DNA of 64,000 nt from Deinococcus radiophilus (lineage in GTDB: Bacteria; Deinococcota; Deinococci; Deinococcales; Deinococcaceae): the NCBI RefSeq assembly GCF_020889625.1, contig NZ_CP086380.1:1259001-1323000 (forward strand), given 5' to 3'. How positions within the stretch are numbered: the stretch's first letter is position 1; the number at the start of each line of letters is the position of its first letter. Below the pieces are notes generated by a model. The model was not told where the DNA came from. It worked only from the letters and a program-made list of their open reading frames with translations, and did no database searches. Shown piece by piece: positions 11,917 to 19,984 of the stretch. The translations under genes and the position numbers were made by a program.

Positions 11917-12357
11917 CTACTGAATTGTGCTGTGATCTGAGGATACGGGATCCTCAGCGGGTGTGCCCTGCAAAATGAGTGTCGCACTCTGTTCGGCTTG
12001 ATCCGCCTGCCCCTCACTGACCCCACCGCCGTAGCGCACGGGGCCGTAGGCCGCGCCCAGGGTGGCGAGCGGCGCAGATAGGTTCGGCCACTGCTGCGCG
12101 GCGCGGTGCAGGTACTCGGTGGGCGTTTCGGCGTCTTGCCGGGTCAGGCCCTGGGCCGACAGGTGGGCTTCGGTGCGGGCATACGCAGCGCGGACGCGGT
12201 GGAGATGATCATGGACCGGGGAAACAGAGTCCGTGTCCAACCCAGTAGGCTGTGCCAGCTTCTTCTTGGATGCTCGCTGATGAAACTGCATATATCGCCA
12301 GAAAGCCAGCAGCGCCAGGGGATGAGGGGCCAGCAGCAGAACGGGTAAAAGGTACAA
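11917..12357 (-). pseudogene. DUF4129-like protein fragment, 5' end removed at an IS element
   Basis: The 146-codon frame begins within a membrane helix (YLLPVLLLAPHPLALLAFWRYM) and continues into a cytoplasmic C-terminal region containing HLHRVRAAYARTEAHLSAQGL, TPTEYLHRAA and ATLGAAYGPVRYGG. This is the layout of the C-terminal domain of DUF4129 proteins (Y-R-----G----TP-E), usually found at the end of a longer membrane protein encoded next to MoxR and DUF58. Upstream the reading frame reaches the IS end at 12388 and meets a stop there at 12382-12384, so the N-terminal part is absent. It is not found on the other side of the IS. A short protein from the TTG at 12357 is possible but unlikely to be functional. 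Confidence 0.65.
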
Positions 12358-12370
12358 CCAGGGACGGCTG

Positions 12371-12388
12371 CTGACTACCCCTCAAAAC
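12371..12388 (+). repeat. Left terminal inverted repeat of the IS4-family element
   Basis: CTGACTACCCCTCAAAAC, the exact reverse complement of the sequence at 13519-13536. If the CTGA portion belongs to the target, the repeat proper is CTACCCCTCAAAAC. Confidence 0.85.
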
Positions 12389-12457
12389 TCCGGTAACACT
12401 GTCTGAGACGCTGATTCTATAGACGTAAAAAGAGCTGGTTCATAAGGTGTATCTGCA

Positions 12458-13532
12458 ATGAACCACCTGAACCAGCCGCCCCAGGATAGCCTCTTCGCAG
12501 CCTTGCGTCCCTTTTTCCGTATCGACCAGCGACGGTTCACCGTCCTGGTCGCGTTGATTCTGGCGATCATCCAGCAGCGTAGCGTGGTGCTGAACAATCT
12601 GAAGACCACCATTGCCCTGGCAGGAAGTCAGGAAACCCGTTACCAACGTCTTTTGCGCTTTGTTCAATTCCTTCTCCCGGAAGAGATGTATCTGAAGTTT
12701 GCGCTTCACGTGCTGGGTACGGATGAGCTGACGCTCATCCTGGACCGGACGAACTGGAAACTGGGGAAGAGGGACGTCAACATCCTGATGCTGTCTGCGG
12801 TATGGGAAGGGTTCAGTTTGCCGCTGATGTGGCGTTTTTTCCCGCACGGGGGAAGCAGTGATCAGCGAATACGTAAGGAGCTGATGGCTGATTTTCTGCG
12901 TCATTGTCCTCACGTCCGCATTAACGGTCTGCTGGCAGACCGTGAATTCATCGGCCAGGACTGGTTTACGTTCCTAAGCGAACATGGGATTGTTCCCTGT
13001 ATCAGGTTGCGGAGCGACACCAAGATGGACGGCTTACCTGTCCACGTCTTCGCTAAGAAAATGCAGGTGGGAGAGGTTCGCGTCTGGCACAGCTCTATGG
13101 TGGTGTACGGGGTCAGACTCCGTGTTCTGGCACTGAAGGTCTCGAAGACGGAGATGCTGTACCTGGCCTACAAGGGCAGAGCAGATCAGAATTTGCGGAA
13201 GTACGCACTGCGCTGGCAGTGCGAAAACCTGCACGCTGCGCTGAAAACCAGAGGCTTCGATCTGGAAGCGACCGGATTGACCCAGGCCGAGCGGGTGTCA
13301 ACGCTGCTGATGGTGATCGCCATCAGCAACACCCTGGTGTCTCCAAACAGGTGTGGTTCTGCTGCTTGAAAGCAACGTGGAGACCATGAAGGCCAAGCGC
13401 CAGAAAGCGCATGGCTACGCCAGCAAAAGTCTGTTTCGACTGGGCTTGGATGAGTTGCGAGATTTGCTCAGTCACCCAAGCCCTGAAAATTGGAACCGTC
13501 TAGCGCGGCTTGTCCCGCGTTTTGAGGGGTAG
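12458..13532 (+). pseudogene. IS4-family transposase, frameshifted
   Basis: The reading frame opens at ATG 12458 and closes at 13369 after 303 codons with NTLVSPNRCGSAA. The expected C-terminus continues in another frame, from about 13341 (LQTGVVLLLESNVETMKAKR) to the TAG at 13532 (ending RLARLVPRFEG), so a single-base change separates the two parts. DDE residues are visible: D in LILDRTNW, D in LLADREF and E in LRWQCENLHAALKTRGF, the IS4 YREK-like segment. No slippery heptamer is evident at the junction, so this is more likely an inactivating mutation than programmed frameshifting. The 5' portion has all three catalytic residues. Confidence 0.8.
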
Positions 13533-13536
13533 TCAG
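13519..13536 (-). repeat. Right terminal inverted repeat of the IS4-family element
   Basis: GTTTTGAGGGGTAGTCAG is the exact complement of the left end at 12371-12388. The transposase stop codon TAG at 13530-13532 lies inside this repeat. Confidence 0.85.
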
Positions 13537-13552
13537 ATCATAGAGGCTGCTT

Positions 13553-14068
13553 CTAAAATATCCGAGCATTGCGAATGTGAAAGGTCACTTCACCAATAAG
13601 CATATTATCATAATTCTGAGCAAGAAACCTATCCCAAGAAAACTTCTCTCCGTTAATAAACTGAGTCTCTACTGTGATGACACCCCTATACACTTCCTTT
13701 AACGCAAAGTCATAGACCAGTTCTTCAGTCTCCCCAGGCTCGATTTCAAGGTTTGAAAGCTCATTCTGTTCGATACAGCCTGGAGCATCTTCTACTATCA
13801 AGGCCCCAGACTCAGACAGGATGGTTGGGGCCGGATTCAGACCGCATCCCAACATCTCGACAGTTTTTGACTCACTGGACATATTGCTGAACCTATAATT
13901 AACTTGAAACGTATTCCCTTTGAATCTTTCAGGCACCTCAGCTGTGATGCATATTTCATTGCAAGTGCCCTGAAACGTTTTCAGATTGCCCTCTGATTTT
14001 CCAGAGGGAACACTACAAGAACTCAGTGCGCTGCAGAATAGTAGGACACCGATGATTCTATTCTTCAT
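13553..14068 (-). CDS. Putative lipoprotein, A+T-rich gene
   Basis: A 171-residue protein with a lipoprotein signal: positively charged MKNR, a hydrophobic stretch and the lipobox LSSC at about residues 15-18. The mature part looks like an all-beta Ig-type or BsuPI-like extracytoplasmic domain (FQVNYRFSNMSSESKTVEML, then LEIEPGETEELVYDFAL). Four further cysteines may form disulfides. I do not recognise a named family beyond this. The base composition is much lower in G+C than all neighbours and codons such as AAA, ATA and AAT are frequent, which points to recent transfer. It ends 16 bp from the IS terminus. Confidence 0.65.
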   Translation of the reverse strand: MKNRIIGVLLFCSALSSCSVPSGKSEGNLKTFQGTCNEICITAEVPERFKGNTFQVNYRFSNMSSESKTVEMLGCGLNPAPTILSESGALIVEDAPGCIEQNELSNLEIEPGETEELVYDFALKEVYRGVITVETQFINGEKFSWDRFLAQNYDNMLIGEVTFHIRNARIF

Positions 14069-14102
14069 AGTCAGAACGCTGTAACATCGAGATTCGGCTT
14101 TT

Positions 14103-15152
14103 TTAGCCTTGGGGCGGCAAAGACATGGAACGGGCCGCCAGCCGCGCCGAAATGGCCTCTATTCCGAAAATCAGTCCGAAGCCGAGGAGGGCGGCCAGCA
14201 CCGCCTGCATCACATCACCGGAAGTGGCCTGGTTCAGCCGCTCGTAGGTGGCGGGCATGACGTTGGTCTGCAGGTAGGCCTTGAGTGACTCGGCCTGCTC
14301 TGGATTCAGGCTTTGCAGATAAGGCGCCAAGCTGCCGTAGGCCCCGCCGGTCAGTTCAGCCAAGGGCTGCGGTCCCAGTTCTTTGTGGTAGACCACCGGG
14401 TCGGCCTTCCAGGGCCAGATCTTCCAGAGTGACCCCACCAGAAACCCGGTCAGCACGCCCATCAATGGATTGCGGTGACGCTCCAGCAAGTAATGCAGCA
14501 GCCGCGAGAAGAGCACCAGCCCTAGGACCGCGCCTGTACCGACCACCGCCACGGTCAGCAGATCACGCCCCGAAACGGCGGCCAGCACAGGCGCATACGC
14601 CCCGATCAACAGCAAGATAAAGCTGCCGCTGATGCCCGGCAGAATCATGGCGCAGGAGGCCAACGCCCCGGCAAAGAACAGAAACGGCAAGCTGGCCTGC
14701 GGCGAGAAAGGTGGCTGCACGGACAGCCAGAACACCAGCGCCGTCCCGGCGATCAACCCCAGGACGGCCCCGGCGTCCCAGCGCTTCACCTCTCGGCCCA
14801 CATAGACCGTGCTGGCGACGATCAGACCAAAGAAAAAAGACCACAGTGGAACTGGATGCCAGTGCATCAGATAAGTGATGACTTGCGCCAGACTGAAAAT
14901 GCTGATCAGGATGCCAGCTGCCAGCGTCAGCAGGAATGTACCGTCCAGCCGTCGCCAGGCCGCCGCCAGGCCGCCACGCCCCAGTTCGACCAGGGCTTCA
15001 GGCACCGCCGAGATCGCTCCTACCAGGCGGTCATAGATCCCGGCGATAAAAGCAATCGTCCCGCCCGACACGCCTGGCACCACATCCGCCGCGCCCATGG
15101 CCATGCCGCGCAGCAGTACGCTCCCCAGAGGCAGAGCGGCTTTCTGGCCCAT
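14103..15152 (-). CDS. DUF368 family polytopic membrane protein
   Basis: A 349-residue protein with about eight to ten membrane segments. The family signature lies at the N-terminus, [25 protein letters not shown], and a related inverted copy appears in the second half, [20 protein letters not shown], the paired PG(V/I)SG motifs of DUF368. Members have been linked to undecaprenyl phosphate (C55-P) translocation (PopT family) in recent work on Gram-positives; transfer of that role to this diderm is inference. The ATG at 15152 is chosen since the family begins there. The gene is divergent from mgsA, 93 bp away. Confidence 0.9.
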   Translation of the reverse strand: MGQKAALPLGSVLLRGMAMGAADVVPGVSGGTIAFIAGIYDRLVGAISAVPEALVELGRGGLAAAWRRLDGTFLLTLAAGILISIFSLAQVITYLMHWHPVPLWSFFFGLIVASTVYVGREVKRWDAGAVLGLIAGTALVFWLSVQPPFSPQASLPFLFFAGALASCAMILPGISGSFILLLIGAYAPVLAAVSGRDLLTVAVVGTGAVLGLVLFSRLLHYLLERHRNPLMGVLTGFLVGSLWKIWPWKADPVVYHKELGPQPLAELTGGAYGSLAPYLQSLNPEQAESLKAYLQTNVMPATYERLNQATSGDVMQAVLAALLGFGLIFGIEAISARLAARSMSLPPQG

Positions 15153-15245
15153 TTCACGTATCTCTCTTTGGTCACTCACGTCAGTGCCCGTTATAAAGCA
15201 TTCATCCCTTTGGAGCGCCCGCCCCGGCCAGTTCAGAATGGAGCC

Positions 15246-15668
15246 ATGTGTGCCCCAGCCAACCGGCCACCCCAGGTCGCCCTGATTGCCCACGACCGTC
15301 AGAAAGACGATCTGCTGGCCTTTGTGCAGCGGCATAAGGAGGTTCTGGCGCAGTTCCATCTGATCGCCACTGGAACCACCGGCAGCGTCCTGGCCGAGCA
15401 CACCGGGCTCACCATTGAGCGGATGCTCAGCGGGCCACTGGGCGGCGACCAGCAGATCGGTGCGCGGATTGCCGAGGAAAGGGTTCTGGCCGTGATTTTC
15501 CTGCGCGATCCGCTCACGGCCCAACCGCACGAGCCGGATGTCTCGGCCCTGCTGCGGCTGTGCGACGTACACGACATTCCGCTGGCAACCAATCTGGCTT
15601 CGGCAGACGCGACGCTGCTGTGGCTGGAGCGGTATCTGGCTACAGCCCACCCCAGCGCCTCCGTCTGA
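15246..15668 (+). CDS. mgsA: Methylglyoxal synthase
   Basis: A 140-residue cytoplasmic enzyme that converts dihydroxyacetone phosphate to methylglyoxal and phosphate, a glycolytic bypass under phosphate limitation. Family landmarks are [12 protein letters not shown] with the phosphate-site residues, [29 protein letters not shown] (catalytic Asp region) and [20 protein letters not shown]. Length agrees with the family. A CAGAAT box lies 6 nt before the ATG at 15246, suggesting a leaderless transcript; the much longer upstream frame is the antisense of the DUF368 gene. glyA follows 56 bp downstream on the same strand. Confidence 0.93.
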   Translation: MCAPANRPPQVALIAHDRQKDDLLAFVQRHKEVLAQFHLIATGTTGSVLAEHTGLTIERMLSGPLGGDQQIGARIAEERVLAVIFLRDPLTAQPHEPDVSALLRLCDVHDIPLATNLASADATLLWLERYLATAHPSASV

Positions 15669-15724
15669 GGTGATGGGACATGACCAATGGCTCGGCTACG
15701 GGCAGGTGCTAGCGTAGGAGATAA

Positions 15725-16942
15725 ATGACGACACCACTGCAACACAAGGACCAGGCCATCTTTGATCTGCTCGGCAAAGAGGCCGAACGTCAGCGCCTGG
15801 GACTGGAGCTGATCGCTTCGGAGAACTTTACGAGCGCCGCCGTACGCGAAGCGGTGGGCAGCATTGCCACCAACAAGTACGCCGAGGGCTACCCCGGCAA
15901 GCGCTGGTACGGTGGCTGTGAAGTGATCGACCAGATCGAGCAACTGGCGATTGACCGCGCACGTGAACTGTTCGGGGCCGCGTGGGCCAATGTGCAGCCA
16001 CACTCCGGTTCCAGCGCCAACATCGCGGTGTACGCTGCCCTGCTGCAAGAGGGCGACACCGTGATGGGCATGGACCTCAGCCACGGTGGGCACCTGACCC
16101 ACGGCAGCCCGGTCAACTTCAGCGGTCAGCGCTTCAAGATCGTGGGCTACAAGGTGGACGAGCAGACCGAGATGCTGGACATGGAGCAGGTCCGCTCTCT
16201 GGCCCTGGAGCACCAGCCCAAGATGATTATCGCTGGGGCCAGCGCCTACGCCCGTCAGATCGATTTTGCGGCCTTCCGCGAGATCGCCGACGAGGTGGGC
16301 GCCTATCTGTTTGCGGACATCGCCCACATCGCCGGACTGGTCGCGGCAGGCCTCCACCCCAGCCCGGTGCCGCACGCGCACATCGTAGCGACCACCACCC
16401 ACAAGACCCTGCGTGGCCCCCGCTCCGGCCTGCTGCTGTCGGGCGACCCCGACATCGGGGCCAAAGTGGACCGCGCCATCTTCCCTGGACACCAGGGCGG
16501 CCCGCTGGAACACGTGATCGCCGGGAAAGCGGTGGCCTTTGGCGAGGCGCTGCAACCCGCTTTCAAGGACTATGCCGCACAGATCATCAAGAACGCTCAG
16601 GCGCTGGCCCGCGCTATGGAAGAACGCGGTTACCGCATCGTGACCGGCGGCACCGACAACCACATGTTCTTGGTGGACCTGCGGCCCCAGGGCCTCAACG
16701 GCACCAAAGCCACGCAGGCGCTGGACGCGAACTTCATCACCATTTCCAAGTCCACCCTGCCTTACGATACCGAGAAAATCATGCACGGCGGCGGCATCCG
16801 CATCGGCACGCCTGCGGTGACCACGCGCGGCATGACCGAACAGCACATGCCTAAAGTGGCCGAGCTGATTGACCGCGCCCTAAAGGGTGAGGATGTCAAA
16901 GCCGAAGTCCACGAGTTCGCTGGCGGCTTCCCGATGCCCTGA
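15725..16942 (+). CDS. glyA: Serine hydroxymethyltransferase
   Basis: A 405-residue PLP enzyme that interconverts serine and glycine while charging tetrahydrofolate with a one-carbon unit, in the cytoplasm. Diagnostic segments are [62 protein letters not shown] and the PLP-lysine loop [14 protein letters not shown]. The size is typical of bacterial GlyA. TAGGAG lies 7 nt before the ATG. It ends at a strong hairpin that also serves the converging protoglobin gene. Confidence 0.97.
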   Translation: MTTPLQHKDQAIFDLLGKEAERQRLGLELIASENFTSAAVREAVGSIATNKYAEGYPGKRWYGGCEVIDQIEQLAIDRARELFGAAWANVQPHSGSSANIAVYAALLQEGDTVMGMDLSHGGHLTHGSPVNFSGQRFKIVGYKVDEQTEMLDMEQVRSLALEHQPKMIIAGASAYARQIDFAAFREIADEVGAYLFADIAHIAGLVAAGLHPSPVPHAHIVATTTHKTLRGPRSGLLLSGDPDIGAKVDRAIFPGHQGGPLEHVIAGKAVAFGEALQPAFKDYAAQIIKNAQALARAMEERGYRIVTGGTDNHMFLVDLRPQGLNGTKATQALDANFITISKSTLPYDTEKIMHGGGIRIGTPAVTTRGMTEQHMPKVAELIDRALKGEDVKAEVHEFAGGFPMP

Positions 16943-16960
16943 GGCCAGTGACCGGGCAGC

Positions 16961-16998
16961 AAAAAAAGGAGCCCTCACTTCTCCACGGGGGCTCCTTT
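16961..16998. terminator. Bidirectional rho-independent terminator between glyA and the protoglobin gene
   Basis: Stem GGAGCCC / GGGCTCC (16968-16974 with 16989-16995) has an A7 run on its left and TTT on its right. Read on the minus strand the A run gives a T7 tract, so it best terminates the minus-strand gene and more weakly glyA. Confidence 0.85.
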
Positions 16999-17014
16999 CT
17001 GATGGCAGGGTAGT

Positions 17015-17563
17015 TTACAGGTCGCCCTGGAGCAGGCGGCGTGCCAGACGCTCGTTGCCCATCAGCTCGCTGAGGTGGTGCAGCTGGTTGTCTTCGTAGG
17101 CCTGGTTAAAGATGGCGATATCCAGGGCCAGCACTTTACGGAAGGCCTGCTTCACATCTTCGCTCTGCCCTTCGGTGACCAGTTCGCCGTACTTCTGAAC
17201 CACGTCCAGCATGGCCAGTGGGTAGCGTACCGGCAGACCGATCTTCACGTGAATCTTGCCAATCACAATGCGCTTCTGGGCGTAGTCGGTGCCGTAGTCT
17301 CCGGCAAACAGGTCGCTGAACCAGTCGCTCACCGAGACGCGCAGGCGTTCTACGTCAGCACCTTCCATGTACTGGGCGGTGTTCTCCTTCGACAGGATGC
17401 GGTCATAGAACTCCTGGGTCATCTGGGGACCCAGTTCCTGCGCTTTGCCGTGCAGGGCTTTCAAAGAAGCTTTTTCAGCGTCGGACAATCCCAGCAGTTC
17501 AATCAGTTCACTGGCGACTGCGGTGTCCTTGACGTGCCAACTGTTGCGTTCAAGTTGAGTCAT
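17015..17563 (-). CDS. Protoglobin-domain protein (single-domain globin sensor type)
   Basis: A 182-residue protein made of one globin-coupled-sensor type globin domain with no attached output domain. The heme pocket is suggested by RIVIGKIHVKIGLPVRYPLA: the pattern R--IG--H---GL----Y carries the proximal histidine (about H105). Similar protoglobin domains bind O2, CO or NO and usually signal through fused domains. Here the fusion partner is missing, but a roadblock/LC7 gene lies 30 bp upstream on the same strand, which makes a two-gene sensor unit plausible. A ribosome binding site (AGGAGAAATAC) precedes the ATG. Ligand and partner are inferred. Confidence 0.85.
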   Translation of the reverse strand: MTQLERNSWHVKDTAVASELIELLGLSDAEKASLKALHGKAQELGPQMTQEFYDRILSKENTAQYMEGADVERLRVSVSDWFSDLFAGDYGTDYAQKRIVIGKIHVKIGLPVRYPLAMLDVVQKYGELVTEGQSEDVKQAFRKVLALDIAIFNQAYEDNQLHHLSELMGNERLARRLLQGDL

Positions 17564-17593
17564 GTATTTCTCCTGAAGTGGCGCGGGGCGCGA

Positions 17594-17965
17594 TTAGAGA
17601 ACAGTGGTGACGCGGCTGGCGGCGTCACGGGCTTCCATGTTCAGCAGACCCACGTTCATGCCGCTGGGAGCCACGACTGCCAGCACGCCTTTGCGGCCTG
17701 CGGCGTAGATGTACACCTGACCGTCCAAGCCCGCCACGCTCATTTCGCTCAGGTCACCCGTGCCCAAGGTGTCGTTGATGCGCTTACCCAGACCCAGGGC
17801 GGTCGCGGCCATGGCGGCCACACGGTTACCGTCGGTGTTGTCGGTAAACAGCTGGGCGATGGGCAGACCATCGGTGGTAGCGATCAATGCACCGCGCAGA
17901 TCGGGAATGGCGCTCCGCAGGTCGGAGATGATGGCTTGCAGTTGCTCTTGTTTGCTTCCGGTCAT
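17594..17965 (-). CDS. Roadblock/LC7 domain protein
   Basis: A 123-residue protein made of one roadblock/LC7 domain: IISDLRSAIPDLRGALIATTDGLPIAQL, then AAMAATALGLGKRI and a C-terminal strand VLAVVAPSGMNVGLLNMEARDAA. Such proteins usually regulate small Ras-like GTPases (as MglB does for MglA) or mediate dimerisation. No GTPase gene is adjacent. The ATG at 17965 follows AGGAGTCCAT; the longer frame from 18115 is rejected because it covers the promoter. It is cotranscribed with the protoglobin gene downstream. Confidence 0.88.
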   Translation of the reverse strand: MTGSKQEQLQAIISDLRSAIPDLRGALIATTDGLPIAQLFTDNTDGNRVAAMAATALGLGKRINDTLGTGDLSEMSVAGLDGQVYIYAAGRKGVLAVVAPSGMNVGLLNMEARDAASRVTTVL

Positions 17966-18292
17966 ATGGACTCCTTTACTCAGAGAACTCACTGTTCCCC
18001 AGGTTCTCCAGCTGGGACGATTCCCTGCTTTCTGAACAGGGTTATCAAAACACACCCGAATTGACAGAACCGTTACACAGCTGAGGCACTTTGCCCGGTC
18101 TGTGCTGCGCCCCACCTTTAGCCAAGCTCCATTATCGGTGTTTAAACACCTGGTTGGCCCTCAGGCACGGCAACGTGGGCCTGCACAACGAATTCAGAAG
18201 CTCAGGTGGCAGCGTAAGGAGCGCGGGAGTATACTGGGACGCTTGAGCAGCCGACGGCGCTGCTGCACCCCCCACACCCTCCAGGAGGAGTC

Positions 18293-18592
18293 ATGGCAGA
18301 AAAATACATTGACCGCATGCTGGACATGACGGACAGCAAATACCGCCTTTCTGTAATTACCGCCAAGCGCGCCCTGCAACTCAGTGCTGGAGCGCCCAGC
18401 GTGTTGCCCGCCGATCAGAAAGCCAAGATTCACAATGTGGTCACGCTGGCCATGCGCGAACTGGCGACCGGACAGCTGACCACCGGCCAAGAACTGATTG
18501 ACGAAGGCCGCTTTTTCCAGGATTATCAGCGCCAGCGTCAGATCGAATTGCAAAAGCAGTTGACTGCCGAGCGCGAGCGGGAACGCGACTAA
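18293..18592 (+). CDS. rpoZ: DNA-directed RNA polymerase omega subunit
   Basis: A 99-residue subunit that helps beta' fold and join the core polymerase. The N-terminal segment AEKYIDRMLDMTDSKYRLSVITAKRALQL carries the conserved Y-L--SKY-L---AAKRA-QL type pattern of omega. The C-terminus is charged. AGGAGGAG lies just upstream of the ATG, and a rho-independent hairpin follows, so it appears monocistronic. The position next to signalling and tRNA-modification genes carries no functional message. Confidence 0.92.
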   Translation: MAEKYIDRMLDMTDSKYRLSVITAKRALQLSAGAPSVLPADQKAKIHNVVTLAMRELATGQLTTGQELIDEGRFFQDYQRQRQIELQKQLTAERERERD

Positions 18593-18624
18593 AACGAGAC
18601 CAAGTGGCCTGCACGCCATCTGCA

Positions 18625-18651
18625 CCCCCACCGCCGCGTGGGGTTTTTTTT
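18625..18651 (+). terminator. Rho-independent terminator of rpoZ
   Basis: Stem CCCCAC / GTGGGG with a 6-nt loop, followed directly by T8. Confidence 0.92.
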
Positions 18652-18745
18652 GCCTAGCCGCAGATCAGAGCTGGAAAAAAGGTGGATTGGCCCGTTGATG
18701 CACACAGGACGCAGGCGGGTGGTGTGCCAAACGCGGAAATTGCCA

Positions 18746-19216
18746 CTACCAGCCTTCAATCTGCCGCGCAGCCTCAAAGGACGCCACCCCCACCGCCACA
18801 CTGAGATTCAGGCTGCGCCCCCCACCGGGTTGCGGCAGCTTGACGCCGGGCAGCGGCCCGCGCAACCACAGCGGCAGCCCCCGCGACTCAGGCCCGAACA
18901 GCAGATGGTCGCCGCGCCGAAAGTCGGCCTGGGTGTGGTAAGTCTGCGCGTGGGTGGTCAAGGCCCAGACCCGCGCTGTTGCGGGCAACGTGCCTTGGAA
19001 GGCGGTCCAGCTGGCATGTTCGTGCAGCTCGACACCCTGGAGGTAATCCATCACGGCCCGGCGAAATTCACGGTCACTCAGATGAAAGCCGTAGGGCCGA
19101 ATCAGATGCAGGGCCGCGCCGAGCACCGCGCAGGTCCGGGCAATGTTGCCCACGTTGCCTGCCTTTTCCGGCTCGAACAGGACCACGTGCAGCAGTGGGC
19201 CAGCCGCTTCACTCAT
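18746..19216 (-). CDS. trmL: tRNA (cytidine/uridine-34 2'-O)-methyltransferase, TrmL-like SPOUT protein
   Basis: A 156-residue single-domain SPOUT methyltransferase. It shows the three knot motifs: [20 protein letters not shown] (N-G-I-R), [11 protein letters not shown] and [16 protein letters not shown]. The family (TrmL/YibK) methylates the ribose of the wobble nucleotide in tRNA(Leu) isoacceptors using SAM. The ATG at 19216 is chosen because the frame upstream of it lies in ispF; the two genes overlap by 8 bp and are cotranscribed. Confidence 0.9.
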   Translation of the reverse strand: MSEAAGPLLHVVLFEPEKAGNVGNIARTCAVLGAALHLIRPYGFHLSDREFRRAVMDYLQGVELHEHASWTAFQGTLPATARVWALTTHAQTYHTQADFRRGDHLLFGPESRGLPLWLRGPLPGVKLPQPGGGRSLNLSVAVGVASFEAARQIEGW

Positions 19217-19703
19217 GGTCAGCCTCAGGCAGCAGCAGCACCGTGACACGGGCCTGCACATGGTCTGGGGCCAGCCGCTCGGAGGTCTTGAAGCTAAGGC
19301 CAACCTCGCCGGGAGCCAGGCCGCACAGCGCCGCAACATGAGCGGCGATCTCGGCGCGCAGCGGTCCCAGCCGGGGCTGATCCAGCGTCACCACCAGCGA
19401 CAACTGGGCCAGGGTGTAGCCGCGCTCACGGGTCACGTCCAGCGCACGGGTCAGGATCTGCGCTGAGTCGAGGTCTTTCCAGGCCGCGTCGGTATCGGGA
19501 AAATATTGGCCGATGTCCCCAGCCGCTACACCCGCCAGCAAGGCGTCAGAGAGGGCATGCAGAATCACATCACCGTCGCTGTGGGCCACAGCGCCACGCT
19601 CGGCGGGCACCGTGACACCACCCAGGACCAGGGAGCGGCCAGCGCTCAGGCGGTGGGCATCTTCGCCGTAGCCGATTCGGTAAGGCAGGGGGGCAAGAGT
19701 CAT
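19209..19703 (-). CDS. ispF: 2-C-methyl-D-erythritol 2,4-cyclodiphosphate synthase
   Basis: A 164-residue trimeric enzyme of the MEP pathway for isoprenoid precursors. Metal-binding DAHRL (D-H) occurs at the N-terminus, [19 protein letters not shown] follows, and [18 protein letters not shown] and [11 protein letters not shown] fit the substrate loop and C-terminal T-E region. A TACAAT box lies 7 nt before the ATG at 19703, so transcription is probably leaderless. trmL follows with an overlap. The gene diverges from tamB. Confidence 0.95.
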   Translation of the reverse strand: MTLAPLPYRIGYGEDAHRLSAGRSLVLGGVTVPAERGAVAHSDGDVILHALSDALLAGVAAGDIGQYFPDTDAAWKDLDSAQILTRALDVTRERGYTLAQLSLVVTLDQPRLGPLRAEIAAHVAALCGLAPGEVGLSFKTSERLAPDHVQARVTVLLLPEADHE

Positions 19704-19984
19704 GGGCCGGATTGTAGCGGGAGTGGCGCTGCCTAAGTATCCCGTCAGCCTGGCGCTGCATGGCCCTCCAGCGCCCACCCACACGGCACGGAGCAGCAGC
19801 GAGTTTCTCACTGCCTGATCCCGTAAGATAAGATCCTGATGTGGTTGAGGCTTCACCACAACCTGCTGAACCAGTTGCAACGCCCTGAAGGTCCACTCCC
19901 CCCAGGACTTTCGGCCCCCGGTGGTCGCCGCCGGGTCGGTCAGGCGCTGCCGCATTCTGCTGCCTTGCCAGCCGGAACCGACGC

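Larger units (their letters stand above)
12371..13536 (+). mobile_element. IS4-family insertion sequence with degenerate transposase
   Basis: The element of about 1.17 kb is bounded by 18-bp perfect inverted repeats CTGACTACCCCTCAAAAC (left, 12371-12388; right complement, 13519-13536). It encodes one IS4-type DDE transposase that is frameshifted near its 3' end. The flanks just outside the repeats (left ...GACGGCTG, right ATCATAGAGG...) share no evident target duplication, so the present arrangement probably follows a deletion or recombination after insertion. It separates the truncated DUF4129 gene from an A+T-rich lipoprotein gene. Confidence 0.85.

Noticed and set aside
13320..13532. Programmed ribosomal frameshift in the transposase
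   Set aside because: No slippery heptamer or nearby stimulatory hairpin at the frame junction; a mutation is simpler.
12371..13536. A target-site duplication of the IS element
   Set aside because: The bases on both sides, GACGGCTG and ATCATAGA, do not match at 4-12 bp; the CTGA/TCAG next to the repeat is inverted, not direct.
15299..16846. A 515-codon minus-strand frame over glyA
   Set aside because: Antisense to glyA, which has all SHMT motifs.
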